DNA from: Bacillota bacterium
GTDB lineage: Bacteria; Bacillota; Clostridia; Clostridiales; Clostridiaceae
NCBI GenBank assembly: GCA_030706015.1
Contig: JAUZPI010000002.1
Location: 1-64,000, forward strand
Direction of reading: 5' to 3'
Length of the DNA: 64,000 bases
In this document: in pieces, positions 25,517-34,638 of the stretch
Position numbering within the stretch: position 1 is the first letter of the stretch
Layout of the letters: the number at the start of each line of letters is the position of its first letter
Notes under the pieces: generated by a model
What the model saw: only the letters and a program-made list of their open reading frames with translations
What the model was told of the DNA's origin: nothing
Database searches by the model: none
Made by a program: the position numbers and the translations under genes

Positions 25517-26164
25517 ATGTCCTTGTTCACAGAAGTTTTATTTCCTGCTTTAATTGATACATTACATATGGTATTAGTTTCAACACTTTTTTCAGTAATT
25601 ATAGGATTTGTTCCAGCAATTATATTGGTAATAACCGACGATAAAGGACTAAAACCAAATAAAATCGTTAATAGAGTGTTAGATCTTGTTATAAATATGT
25701 TAAGATCATTCCCATTCTTAATATTAATGATAGCAATATTTCCTTTAACAAAGATTTTAACAGGGAAATCTATAGGAACTACTGCAGCTATTGTGCCTTT
25801 AACTGTAGGAGCCTTTCCTTTCGCAGCAAGAGTTATTGAATCTTCTTTAAAAGAGGTTGATTCAGGAATAATCGAGGCTGCAAAGGCCTTTGGTGCAGGC
25901 ACCTGGCAGATAGTTTTCAGAGTTATGATAATTGAGGCTTTACCTTCCATAATTTTAGGTATTACTTTAACCATTATTACTATTATAGGGTATTCAGCTA
26001 TGGCAGGAGCTATAGGCGGCGGCGGTCTAGGTGATGTAGCCGTAAAATATGGATACTACATGTTTAGAACCGACATAATGATATATACAGTAATAGTACT
26101 TATAGTGCTAGTTCAATTGCTTCAATCATTAGGCAATTTGCTATATAAAAAATTAACCAAATAA
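25517..26164 (+). CDS. metI: Methionine ABC transporter permease MetI
   Basis: 215 residues, about five membrane helices. The EAA-type coupling loop is visible as IIEAAKAFGAGTWQIVFRVM. Starts directly after the metN stop with GGGAGGTG 6 bases upstream inside metN. Forms the membrane dimer of the D/L-methionine importer with MetN; MetQ follows 16 bases later. Confidence 0.96.
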   Translation: MSLFTEVLFPALIDTLHMVLVSTLFSVIIGFVPAIILVITDDKGLKPNKIVNRVLDLVINMLRSFPFLILMIAIFPLTKILTGKSIGTTAAIVPLTVGAFPFAARVIESSLKEVDSGIIEAAKAFGAGTWQIVFRVMIIEALPSIILGITLTIITIIGYSAMAGAIGGGGLGDVAVKYGYYMFRTDIMIYTVIVLIVLVQLLQSLGNLLYKKLTK

Positions 26165-26180
26165 AAAGGAGGAGTTTTAC

Positions 26181-26990
26181 ATGAAGAAATTATTATCTGT
26201 TGTACTGTCAGGATTATTGATTTTTGCTGCAGGCGGCTGCGGAGCAAAACAAGATACTACTGGAGCTGACAATGACAAAAAGACTATAGTAGTAGGTGCT
26301 ACAGCAGTGCCTCATGCAGAAATATTAGAACAAGTTAAACCTATTCTAGCTAAGAAAGGTTATACTTTAGAGATTAAAGTGTTTACAGATTATGTTGCAC
26401 CAAATACAGCTGTACAAGATGGAGAATTGGATGCAAACTTCTTTCAACACATACCATATTTAACTAAATTCAACCAAGAAAAGAAAACTGACTTAGATTA
26501 TACAGTAAAAGTTCATATAGAACCAATGGGTGTTTACTCACAAAAGATTAAGAATTTAAAAGATATAAAAGATGGCGATACAATAGCAATACCAAACGAT
26601 CCAACTAACGGTTCAAGGGCGTTAAAATTACTTGAAAAGAACGGAGTAATAAAATTAAAAGCAGCAGATTTAGTAACAAAACTTGATATTACAGAAAACA
26701 AAAAGAATATAAAGATAACAGAACTTGATGCGGCTCAGTTACCAAAGGTTTTAGGAGATGTAGATGCTGCAGTAATTAATACAAACTATGCTCTTCAAGG
26801 AAACCTAAATCCATTAAAGGATGCTATAGCTTTAGAAGCAAAAGATTCACCATATGCTAACGTGCTTGCTGTTAAGAAAGAAAACAAGGATAAGCCATAT
26901 ATAAAGGCTTTAAGTGAAGCATTAAATTCACCTGAAATTAAAAAATTCATAGAAGATAAATATAAAGGAAGTATTATACCTGCATTCTAA
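26181..26990 (+). CDS. metQ: Methionine-binding lipoprotein MetQ
   Basis: 269 residues. Lipoprotein signal: MKKLLSVVLSGLLIFAAGGC with the lipid-anchored Cys at position 20. The NlpA/MetQ family fold follows, with VVGATAVPHAEILE near residue 35 and FFQHIPYLTKF, blocks that surround the methionine site. AAGGAGGAG upstream of ATG. Anchored on the outer face of the membrane, it captures methionine for MetNI. A terminator closes the operon. Confidence 0.95.
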   Translation: MKKLLSVVLSGLLIFAAGGCGAKQDTTGADNDKKTIVVGATAVPHAEILEQVKPILAKKGYTLEIKVFTDYVAPNTAVQDGELDANFFQHIPYLTKFNQEKKTDLDYTVKVHIEPMGVYSQKIKNLKDIKDGDTIAIPNDPTNGSRALKLLEKNGVIKLKAADLVTKLDITENKKNIKITELDAAQLPKVLGDVDAAVINTNYALQGNLNPLKDAIALEAKDSPYANVLAVKKENKDKPYIKALSEALNSPEIKKFIEDKYKGSIIPAF

Positions 26991-27000
26991 ATTATAATTT

Positions 27001-27033
27001 AAATCCCCATGATTTATTTCATGGGGATTTTTC
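27001..27033 (+). terminator. Intrinsic terminator of metNIQ
   Basis: AAATCCCCATGA (27001-27012) pairs perfectly with TCATGGGGATTT (27019-27030), followed by TT. Confidence 0.9.
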
Positions 27034-27164
27034 CATAATAAAATCTGGAATTGTAGTATTTGAAGTTATGGTAATAATTTGTAAATTTTTATGTGTAGCT
27101 TACTCAAAAAAAATGGTATATAATAGATAAAAAGCTATGGGTTTAGGGCGGTGAATATTGAACG

Positions 27165-27914
27165 ATGAAAAATATAGCAGCATTTTTTGATATTGATGGA
27201 ACCTTATATAGAGAAGGACTTATAACAGAAGTATTTAAAAAATTAATAAGATATGAAATAATAGAACCTGAAAAATGGTATAATGAGGTGAAACCTGAAT
27301 TTGACAAATGGGACTTCAGAGAAGGAAATTATGATGACTATCTTTTAAAAATGGTATACATTTATATTGATGCAATAAAGGGGTTACACAAATCTCAGGT
27401 TGAGTTTATTGCAAAACAGGTAGTTAGTAAAAAGGGTAGTAGGGTATATACCTATTCTAGGGATAGAATAAAGTGGCATAAAGAAAAGGGGCATAAGCTT
27501 ATAACGATTTCAGGAAGTCCTTTGGAATTAGTAAAGGAAATGTCGGTTAAGCATGGGTTTGACGACTATAAGGGTGCAGAATATCTTTTGGACAGTGATC
27601 AAATCTACACCGGAGAAGTGATACCAATGTGGGACAGGAAGAGTAAGAAGGATGCCATAACAGAATTTGAACTAAAATATAATATTGATTTAAGCAGAAG
27701 CTACGCTTATGGTGATACTGCAGGAGATTTATCAATGTTTGAATCCGTAGGAAATCCTATTTGCATAAATCCTACTAAAGAATTGCTAAGTAATGTTCTT
27801 CAAAATGAGAAACTCAAAGAAAAGATAAAGATAATAGTTGAAAGAAAAGACGTGATTTATTCTCTTAAGGCTGAGTATTTAAATATATATGGCAGTAATA
27901 CTTGTGAAACATGA
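27165..27914 (+). CDS. HAD-IB family phosphatase
   Basis: 249 residues. Haloacid-dehalogenase fold of the phosphoserine-phosphatase type: motif I FFDIDGTLYR with nucleophile Asp at about 9, motif II ISGSP at about 111, conserved Lys in KKDAI, motif IV YGDTAGDLSMFESVG at about 185. The helical cap follows motif I. Similar to SerB-like hydrolases, but substrate is not determinable. It begins a cluster with a ligase-like membrane protein starting 13 bases after its stop, so they are probably co-transcribed. Confidence 0.85.
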   Translation: MKNIAAFFDIDGTLYREGLITEVFKKLIRYEIIEPEKWYNEVKPEFDKWDFREGNYDDYLLKMVYIYIDAIKGLHKSQVEFIAKQVVSKKGSRVYTYSRDRIKWHKEKGHKLITISGSPLELVKEMSVKHGFDDYKGAEYLLDSDQIYTGEVIPMWDRKSKKDAITEFELKYNIDLSRSYAYGDTAGDLSMFESVGNPICINPTKELLSNVLQNEKLKEKIKIIVERKDVIYSLKAEYLNIYGSNTCET

Positions 27915-27927
27915 AGGGGGATAGACT

Positions 27928-29352
27928 ATGCTGTTGAATCTGAGAAAAAATATGCTAAATATCCTTATAATTTTAGGGGCGTGTATTGCTCCTTTCCCCA
28001 TAATAGGAAGTAGATATAGCTTTAACATATATAATCTGAATGTTGTTTTTTTGCTATGTTATATTTTGCTTACATTCTGCGCTATTAAAGAAAATAAGTT
28101 TGTTAACATGATGAATTTTATATTTGTTCTAATAGCTGCAGTGATTCCAATGCTAATACTTCATGATTTATTCGATATAGTATCATATCCTAGAACAAAT
28201 TATTTTTATTTTATATGCATTGCGATGTGTATGGCCTTTTTATTTAGAAAATTAAAGAAGGATGAGTTGATAAGTGAAGAAAACTTGGATAAAAAGGACT
28301 ATATTGCTTTTATATATGTGGTTTTAATATTTATTGCAACTATAAATTCTATATATTTAAAGCAATCAATAGCAGGGGCTATGTATTGGTATGAGGGGTT
28401 TGGCACTCTATGTTGCTATATAATACTCTTCCTATTAGCGTCAAGATATTATGTTTTTTCAAAGATACATATATATATTCTAAGTTTGTCGGCTTTAATT
28501 ATATCTCTTGTGGGAATTATACAAAACAACGGCATTGATTTAATCTATAAAAGACCGGCAGATGCCCTAATTGACGTTTATGGCACTATAGGAAATAGAA
28601 ATTCTTTTGGTAGTTATCTAGTTCTTATACTTCCAATATTTATATTTGCATTTTTATTTTCTTCGAAGAAAGTAGCTAAACTTACCTTTTTAGTGATATC
28701 TTGTATGCTATATTACTGTTTATTAGCTACATTTACAAGAGGGGCATGGATTGGATTTGCAGCATCTATCTTTACATGTATTTTTGTTACCTTTAGGTAC
28801 AAAAAGCCTCTATTTAAGGAACTTTTATTTATACTTGGAGGATTCATAATTATCACTATTTTATTTTGTTCATTTTGCGATGGATTTGCAGAAAGAATGG
28901 CTTCCATTGCTGCAGATGCTAATTCAGTAGTGAGTAAGAGTACAGATTATCAGAATTCTGGTTCAGGTAGGATAAAGATATGGGAAATGACATTAGGAAT
29001 TATACATGATAAACCCTTGTTAGGCAGCGGACCGGAGACACTCAATCTAGCCTTTATAAAGAAATATGGACATGGTTTAGATTATGGAGGGGTTGTTACA
29101 AAGGCACATAATGAATATTTGAATATTGCTGCCACCACTGGAGTGCCAGCCTTGTTATGCTATATAATTATATTAGGAATAATAATATACAAGGCTATAA
29201 AAAAAGCAAAAAATAATTCATTGCTGTTACCTTTGTTATGCAGTATAATAGGATATTTGGTACAAGCAGCCTTTAGCATAAGTGTAGCAGCTGTAGCACC
29301 AATATTTTGGATAATTCTTGGAGTAACGTATAAGCTAAGCAAAGAAGCATAA
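27928..29352 (+). CDS. O-antigen ligase / Wzy-like polytopic membrane protein
   Basis: 474 residues with about twelve membrane helices. The Wzy_C/WaaL signature region is visible: GTIGNRNSFGSYLVLILPIF (about 213-232), TRGAWIGFAAS (about 269), and the large outward loop with GSGPETLNLAF and the conserved VTKAHNEYLNIAATTGVPA. Enzymes of this class transfer lipid-linked glycans to other glycans or to proteins (including pilins in some bacteria). Since no O-antigen exists in Gram-positives and a pilus operon starts 0.9 kb downstream, pilin or cell-wall glycan transfer is a reasonable guess, not shown. GGGGG ribosome site before ATG 27928. Confidence 0.82.
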   Translation: MLLNLRKNMLNILIILGACIAPFPIIGSRYSFNIYNLNVVFLLCYILLTFCAIKENKFVNMMNFIFVLIAAVIPMLILHDLFDIVSYPRTNYFYFICIAMCMAFLFRKLKKDELISEENLDKKDYIAFIYVVLIFIATINSIYLKQSIAGAMYWYEGFGTLCCYIILFLLASRYYVFSKIHIYILSLSALIISLVGIIQNNGIDLIYKRPADALIDVYGTIGNRNSFGSYLVLILPIFIFAFLFSSKKVAKLTFLVISCMLYYCLLATFTRGAWIGFAASIFTCIFVTFRYKKPLFKELLFILGGFIIITILFCSFCDGFAERMASIAADANSVVSKSTDYQNSGSGRIKIWEMTLGIIHDKPLLGSGPETLNLAFIKKYGHGLDYGGVVTKAHNEYLNIAATTGVPALLCYIIILGIIIYKAIKKAKNNSLLLPLLCSIIGYLVQAAFSISVAAVAPIFWIILGVTYKLSKEA

Positions 29353-29370
29353 ATAGAAAGAGTTGATTTG

Positions 29371-30036
29371 ATGATTGAAATAAGTAATAAAATCTATACC
29401 AATAATGTTTTAAAAGAGTATGCATTGGATTTTGAGGGGAGCAAGGATGTTTTTGAGCAGGCTCTATTTTTTGACTTAGAGCACTATGTTTATAAAAAGC
29501 CTATTTGTATAGGTGTGTTTGGGTGCTGCTATTATGATAAAATTCAAAATTGCTTAAATATAACCCAATATATGATAGAAAATAAATATGACGTAAAAAA
29601 GGTCCTATTTATGGCAGAAGAGTATTTCAAGGAAATGTATTTCAAGTATAATAAAAGATATATTATTACTTTTTCGGGTAATAATGATTTTACTGTTATT
29701 AAATATTTGTTTAACAAATATTCTATTAAATTTGATTTTGACAGCATGTTTAAACATATAGACCTGCAGAAGCAGTATGAAATAGAAACAAAGAATTGTA
29801 TTGGTTTAAAGAAGCTTGAAAAGATCTTTAATATTGAAAGAGAAGGTGAATTAATCAGCGGCTCTAATTTGGCTAAGACATTTTCTAAAATAATACGTGA
29901 TAATGAATATATAAATAAAATGCCTGAGGAAAAGAAAGAAAAAATATTATTATATAATCAGCAGGATATTGTAAGTTTGTTTTATATCTATACTAAGTGG
30001 AATATTGTTGAAAAGGTTGAGCATAAGAATGAATAG
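29371..30036 (+). CDS. Divergent RNase H-like (YprB-type) protein
   Basis: 222 residues. The N-terminal FFDLEHYVYKKPICIG resembles the ExoI motif of DEDD nucleases (Asp and Glu two residues apart), ITFSGNNDFTVIKYLF the ExoII strand-helix (Asp retained), and YNQQDIVSLFYIY the last acidic motif (Asp retained). Thus it is likely a catalytic RNase_H_2-family protein but weakly conserved; similarity to the protein at 20591 is in the motifs only. ATG 29371 is preceded by a weak GAAAGAG, and the frame begins one codon earlier with TTG. It sits 18 bases after the ligase gene, likely co-transcribed. Function unknown. Confidence 0.6.
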   Translation: MIEISNKIYTNNVLKEYALDFEGSKDVFEQALFFDLEHYVYKKPICIGVFGCCYYDKIQNCLNITQYMIENKYDVKKVLFMAEEYFKEMYFKYNKRYIITFSGNNDFTVIKYLFNKYSIKFDFDSMFKHIDLQKQYEIETKNCIGLKKLEKIFNIEREGELISGSNLAKTFSKIIRDNEYINKMPEEKKEKILLYNQQDIVSLFYIYTKWNIVEKVEHKNE

Positions 30037-30075
30037 AGTATTTTAAGAATTGAGTGAAAAAGTGGTTAAGGATAA

Positions 30076-30103
30076 TTGACTTTTAAAAATATAGAATTAT
30101 AAT
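30076..30103 (+). promoter_or_regulatory. Upstream promoter candidate of the pilus operon
   Basis: TTGACT (30076-30081), 16 bases, TATAAT (30098-30103). A palindrome CGTTT-GAAT-AAACG follows at about 30117-30130. Confidence 0.5.
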
Positions 30104-30182
30104 GTAAGTATGTAAACGTTTGAATAAACGAAATCACTAATGGTTTTATTGACGCAATATATGGTAAAACATGTAAATTTTT

Positions 30183-30211
30183 TTGACGTAGTATATTAAA
30201 TATGCTATAAT
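30183..30211 (+). promoter_or_regulatory. Main sigma-A promoter of the pilus operon
   Basis: TTGACG (30183-30188), 17 bases, TATAAT (30206-30211), giving a leader of about 45 bases before pilB. No c-di-GMP-I or -II riboswitch motif is visible in this short leader. Confidence 0.85.
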
Positions 30212-30264
30212 CATTCTAGCGTGGGGGTATTTTCCAGATATTATATTTATAAGGAGCACGTACT

Positions 30265-31962
30265 ATGCGACAAATTGATAAAAAAAGATTAGGAGATTTA
30301 TTAGTAGAAGCAGGTAAGATAACTAGTGAACAGCTTAAAGATCAATTAGTAAAGCAGAAAACTTCAGGCAAGAGATTAGGTGAATTACTAATTGAAGAAG
30401 GTATTATAACTGAAGATGATATTGTAAATGTATTAGAAATGCAATTGGGAATCCCAAGAGCGTATCTGGATTTTATAACTATAGAAGAGGCAGCAGTAAA
30501 GACTATACCTGAAGGACTTGCAAAAAAATACGGTCTTATTCCAATTGCTTTAGAAGATGACAAGCTTAGTGTTGCAATGTCAGATCCTATGAATATTTTT
30601 GCTTTAGATGATGTTAGAATTGCCTCTGGATATGAAATTGAAACTTTGATAGCAACTTCCAGCGAAATTCAGAGAGCCCTTGACAAGGTCTATACGGGGC
30701 AGAGTGTTGAAAAGGCAGCTGAAGAATTAAATAAGGAAAATGAACGAAAGCAAGAAGCAGATGACAGAAACGAGATAAATCAGAGTGTTGAAGAAATAAA
30801 TAACGCTCCTATAGTAAAATTAGTTGATTCAATGTTAAAAGATGCTATAAAACAGAGAAGCAGTGATATTCATATTGAGCCTTTTGAAAAATATATAAAG
30901 GTTAGATACAGAATAGACGGAGAACTGCAGGAAAAGCAGAAACTTCCAATAGAATCACTTGCAGCGCTGGTAACACGTATAAAAATTTTATCAAATATGA
31001 ATATTGCAGAGAAGAGAATTCCTCAAGATGGAAGAATGAAGATTTTCCTAGATGGGAAAAATATCGATCTTAGAGTTTCTGCTCTTCCAACTATTTATGG
31101 AGAAAAGATAGTTTTTAGAGTACTAAGAAATGATAATTATCTTTTAGGAAAAGAAAAATTAGGCATGGATGATGAAGATATGAATAGACTTGATTCAATA
31201 ATTCAAAATCCTTATGGAATCGTTTTAGTAACAGGGCCTACAGGTAGTGGTAAGTCTACTACATTATATACTTTGCTTAATGAGCTTAATACTTCAGATA
31301 AAAATATTATTACTGTAGAAGATCCGGTGGAATATATGCTGGATGGTATAAATCAAGTAAATGTTAATGTAAAGGCAGGTCTCACTTTTGCAGCAGGCCT
31401 TCGCTCAATACTTAGACAAGACCCTGACATTGTTATGATAGGTGAGATAAGAGATAGTGAAACCGCGGAGATTGCAGTAAGAGCTGCTGTAACAGGACAT
31501 TTAGTACTGAGCACTATACATACCAATGATGCTCCGTCCTCTATAGTAAGACTAGTGGATATGGGGATACAGTCATATCTTGCAGCAACTTCAGTAGCAG
31601 GAATTATTGCACAAAGGCTAGTAAGAAGAATTTGTCCAAACTGTGATGAAGAGTATGAGGCATCTGAGTATGAAAAAAGAATTTTAAGAATTGATGAAAG
31701 CAGGAGTTTAAGGCTTCACAGAGGGAAAGGCTGTCAACAGTGCAATGATACAGGGTACTTAGGCAGGTTAGGTATCTATGAAATAATGGAGATATCTCAA
31801 GAGGTTAGAAATCTAATAATGAAAAATGCCGGTACAGAAGAGATAAGAGAATCAAGCATAAAGGGTGGCATGAAAACCCTAAGAGTATCCTGTGAAAATC
31901 TTGTTTTGCAAGGAAAAACCACTGTAGATGAACTAATAAAAACAGTATATATAAAGGAATAA
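30265..31962 (+). CDS. pilB: Type IV pilus extension ATPase PilB
   Basis: 565 residues. Hexameric cytoplasmic motor that powers pilin polymerisation. N-terminal MshEN domain with two RLGxLL...Q repeats (KRLGDLLVEAG... and KRLGELLIEEG..., about 7-60), a motif known to bind cyclic di-GMP. N2 and catalytic domains follow: Walker A GPTGSGKST (about 327), Asp box, Walker B DPDIVMIGEIRD, His box TIHTNDA. The zinc-binding Cys tetrad is complete (CPNCDEEY ... GCQQCNDTGY). The operon continues with pilC 34 bases later. No pilT retraction ATPase lies in the window. Confidence 0.96.
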   Translation: MRQIDKKRLGDLLVEAGKITSEQLKDQLVKQKTSGKRLGELLIEEGIITEDDIVNVLEMQLGIPRAYLDFITIEEAAVKTIPEGLAKKYGLIPIALEDDKLSVAMSDPMNIFALDDVRIASGYEIETLIATSSEIQRALDKVYTGQSVEKAAEELNKENERKQEADDRNEINQSVEEINNAPIVKLVDSMLKDAIKQRSSDIHIEPFEKYIKVRYRIDGELQEKQKLPIESLAALVTRIKILSNMNIAEKRIPQDGRMKIFLDGKNIDLRVSALPTIYGEKIVFRVLRNDNYLLGKEKLGMDDEDMNRLDSIIQNPYGIVLVTGPTGSGKSTTLYTLLNELNTSDKNIITVEDPVEYMLDGINQVNVNVKAGLTFAAGLRSILRQDPDIVMIGEIRDSETAEIAVRAAVTGHLVLSTIHTNDAPSSIVRLVDMGIQSYLAATSVAGIIAQRLVRRICPNCDEEYEASEYEKRILRIDESRSLRLHRGKGCQQCNDTGYLGRLGIYEIMEISQEVRNLIMKNAGTEEIRESSIKGGMKTLRVSCENLVLQGKTTVDELIKTVYIKE

Positions 31963-31996
31963 ACTAATAACATTAATCTAAGGGGGGATTTTAAAT

Positions 31997-33211
31997 ATGC
32001 CCATATATAGCTATGAAGCTAAAACTAAGCATGGCAATATGAAAAAAGGAAAAATTGAGGCTGCAGATAAGAATGCAGTTATAGCTTCTCTTATGGAAAT
32101 GAGTTTTTATCCAGTATCCATAAAACAGGAAGGCGGATTAAATGCTAATGTTGATTTTTCTATGCTGCAAAAAGTTAGTATCAGGGATATATCCATATTC
32201 TGCAGACAATTTGCTTATACTGTTTTATCTGGTATAACTATTCTTAGAGCTTTGGGAATCCTTTCACAACAAACTGAACAACCAAAGCTTAAAAGCATAC
32301 TTTCTCAGGTTTATGATGAAGTGCAAAAGGGAGAGAGCTTATCAGCTTCCATGGGAAAACATAAGGATTTCCCTGATATGCTTATTAATATGATTGCAGT
32401 GGGGGAAGCCAGCGGTAATATTGATGACATAATGTTGAGAATGGCTGAGTATTATGATAAGGAGTACAAGCAGCAGCAAAAAGTAAAACAAGCTCTTACA
32501 TATCCTATAATAGTGTGTATTTTTGCTGTGCTAATAGTTAATGTACTTGTGATAAAGGTTTTGCCTACCTTTATACAGATGATTAAAGATGGCTCAACGG
32601 GTCAGGTTGAGCTACCTTTACCTACAAGGGTAGTTATTGCATTTAGCGATTTTATGAGAGGATATTGGTTTGTAATATTGGGTGTAGTCCTAGCTATATT
32701 TATCGTATCTAGATTATCTCTAATGAAAAGAAAAAGTTCATCATGGGATAAGTTTAAATTAATCATACCGGTAATTGGAAAAATAAACTCGAAGATAGTA
32801 ACCTCAAAATTTGCAAGAACTTTCGGCATACTTATTTCCAGTGGACTTCCTTTAATTCAAAGTATGGAAATATGTGCTGAGGTAGTAGGAAATGTATATA
32901 TTAAAAATGTATTACATGAAGCTGGAGAAGAAATACAGAAGGGGGTAACTCTTGGGTATGTTTTGGAACAGAGAAAAATATTCCCGCCTATGTTAACTTC
33001 TATGATTAGAATAGGAGAAGAGTCTGGTACATTAGAGGATGTACTTAAAAAGACGGCAGAATTTTATGATGGCGAAGTTGAGGCTGCTACAGCTCAGTTA
33101 ACTACTATGCTTGAGCCGGCAATAATTATTGTTTTAGCTACTGTGGTTGGTTTTATAATTTTATCAATTATACTACCTATGTTCCAGATGTATAACACTA
33201 TGGGTCAGTAA
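31997..33211 (+). CDS. pilC: Type IV pilus inner-membrane platform protein PilC
   Basis: 404 residues. Two T2SSF domains (about 65-190 and 265-395), each with helical bundles before membrane segments near 170, 220 and 375. Typical blocks: FCRQFAYTVLSGITILRAL, AVGEASGNIDDIM and FARTFGILISSGLPLIQSM, IGEESGTLEDVL. It couples the PilB motor to the growing fibre. GGGGGG 9 bases before ATG 31997. The stop is followed by a hairpin just before pilA. Confidence 0.95.
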   Translation: MPIYSYEAKTKHGNMKKGKIEAADKNAVIASLMEMSFYPVSIKQEGGLNANVDFSMLQKVSIRDISIFCRQFAYTVLSGITILRALGILSQQTEQPKLKSILSQVYDEVQKGESLSASMGKHKDFPDMLINMIAVGEASGNIDDIMLRMAEYYDKEYKQQQKVKQALTYPIIVCIFAVLIVNVLVIKVLPTFIQMIKDGSTGQVELPLPTRVVIAFSDFMRGYWFVILGVVLAIFIVSRLSLMKRKSSSWDKFKLIIPVIGKINSKIVTSKFARTFGILISSGLPLIQSMEICAEVVGNVYIKNVLHEAGEEIQKGVTLGYVLEQRKIFPPMLTSMIRIGEESGTLEDVLKKTAEFYDGEVEAATAQLTTMLEPAIIIVLATVVGFIILSIILPMFQMYNTMGQ

Positions 33212-33213
33212 TT

Positions 33214-33243
33214 AAACAGATTCATAGACATATGAATTTGTTT
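33214..33243 (+). other. mRNA hairpin between pilC and pilA
   Basis: AAACA and ATTCAT (33214-33225) pair with ATGAAT and TGTTT (33232-33243), with one internal G/T mismatch. No strong T run follows. Together with the hairpin at 33701 it brackets the pilA cistron, as in messages processed and stabilised around a highly expressed gene. Confidence 0.55.
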
Positions 33244-33277
33244 AAAAATATTAATTTAATTCAAGGAGGAAGATAAA

Positions 33278-33688
33278 ATGAATCAAAAAATTAAAAACAA
33301 AAAGAAAAAGGGTTTTACGTTAGTTGAACTTATTGCTGTTATTGCAATTTTAGGTATCTTGTCTGCTATAGTAGCCGTTAATGTAATGGGATATAACGAT
33401 AGGGCTAAAATTGGGAAGGCAAAAACAAATGCAAAACAAGTATTAGATGCTATTCAAACATATAATACTGATCACGATGGGGATTCAACTTTTGTTGAAG
33501 CAGATACATGGAGTAATACTGCTGCTGGTACTACTTGTGTTCCAGCATCTAACAGAGCAGACTATATTAAAACAACTGTTGCCTCAGCTTTAGGAAATCT
33601 GACTAGAGCTCAGTTAGAAAATGTGTCAAATGGAAAAGGCGCTAGCTCAGGTACAACTTTAACTGCATCAGAAGCAGCAACATATTAA
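33278..33688 (+). CDS. pilA: Major type IV pilin PilA
   Basis: 136 residues. Class III signal: basic leader of 12 residues ending KKKKG, cleavage before Phe, then FTLVELIAVIAILGILSAIV with the conserved Glu at +5. The C-terminal domain is short (~95 residues), Thr/Ser/Ala-rich, with only one Cys, so no disulfide loop as in Gram-negative pilins. The Thr/Ser richness could suit O-glycosylation. It is the first pilin of the operon, placed between pilC and pilD and flanked by hairpins; AAGGAGGAAG is a near-perfect ribosome site, consistent with the major subunit. Confidence 0.93.
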   Translation: MNQKIKNKKKKGFTLVELIAVIAILGILSAIVAVNVMGYNDRAKIGKAKTNAKQVLDAIQTYNTDHDGDSTFVEADTWSNTAAGTTCVPASNRADYIKTTVASALGNLTRAQLENVSNGKGASSGTTLTASEAATY

Positions 33689-33700
33689 TTAATAAACAAT

Positions 33701-33730
33701 AATGCAGTGACAAGTCTTTGTCACTGCATT
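33701..33730 (+). terminator. Perfect hairpin after pilA
   Basis: AATGCAGTGACAA (33701-33713) and TTGTCACTGCATT (33718-33730): 13 perfect pairs with a 4-base loop. The next bases are AATTAATAG, not a T run, so it is more likely a 3' stabiliser or partial terminator than a full stop; pilD lies 60 bases downstream. Confidence 0.75.
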
Positions 33731-33789
33731 AATTAATAGTTATTTTTAATTTTGTAAAACAGCCTATATTCAATACAAGGAGAAAAATA

Positions 33790-34560
33790 ATGCTAATTTA
33801 TCCTATTTTCACTGTTATTTTAGGACTTTTGATTGGAAGCTTTTTAAATGTATGTATTTTTAGAATACCAAAGGAACAGTCGATTTCTTATCCACCTTCC
33901 CATTGTATGAAGTGTGGAAACAGAATAAAACCTTACGACCTTATACCGGTAGTAAGCTATATTTTTTTAAAGGGAAAATGCAGATATTGTGGTGAAAAGA
34001 TATCTATGAGGTATCCTTTAGTGGAGTTGACAACAGGTTTGCTTTATTTAGCAGTTTACATAAATTATGGATTAACCTTAAATTTTATAAAATATATAGT
34101 TTTAATTTCTATTTTGATTGTAATTGGAATGATTGATTTTGATACTACAGATGTATATTCTAGCACTACTAAAACAGGAATAATTTTTGCAATTATATTT
34201 ATAATCATAGATTATCTCTTAACATATAATTTTCAAGCAGCAATAGTAAATTATATTTTAGGAGGCGTTTTAGGAGGCGGGCTTATCTTCTTGATAATTC
34301 TAGCGACACGTGGCAAAGGAATGGGAGAGGGAGATGCAGAAATCTGCCTGTTATGTGGATTATTTTTAGGTTTGAAAATGACAGGTGTTATGTTAATGCT
34401 TTCTTTTATACTAGGGGGCGTTATTGGCATAATTTTATTAATAACTAAAAAGAAAAGCAGGAAGGATTATATTCCCTTTGGTCCTTTTATAGCATTAGGA
34501 TGTATATTAACTATTTTTTTTGGACAAGGCATTTTAAATTGGTATCTAGCAATGCTGTAG
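33790..34560 (+). CDS. pilD: Prepilin peptidase / N-methyltransferase PilD
   Basis: 256 residues, about seven membrane helices. N-terminal methyltransferase region with the zinc Cys pairs CMKCG and CRYCG (about 37-40 and 64-67). The two aspartates of the GxGD-type peptidase are in IGMIDFDTTD (about 118) and GMGEGDAEIC (about 182). It cleaves class III prepilins after Gly and methylates the new N-terminus. AAGGAGAAA before ATG 33790. Confidence 0.95.
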   Translation: MLIYPIFTVILGLLIGSFLNVCIFRIPKEQSISYPPSHCMKCGNRIKPYDLIPVVSYIFLKGKCRYCGEKISMRYPLVELTTGLLYLAVYINYGLTLNFIKYIVLISILIVIGMIDFDTTDVYSSTTKTGIIFAIIFIIIDYLLTYNFQAAIVNYILGGVLGGGLIFLIILATRGKGMGEGDAEICLLCGLFLGLKMTGVMLMLSFILGGVIGIILLITKKKSRKDYIPFGPFIALGCILTIFFGQGILNWYLAML

Positions 34561-34638
34561 TTTATGACAAAACTGTAAAAGGTGAAGAGCGGCTATGATT
34601 CTATTAATTTATTGTTAGCAGGTGAGGGTGGTGATAAT

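Noticed and set aside
30103..30264. Cyclic di-GMP riboswitch before pilB
   Set aside because: Neither class I nor class II core sequence is found and the leader from the main promoter is only about 45 bases.
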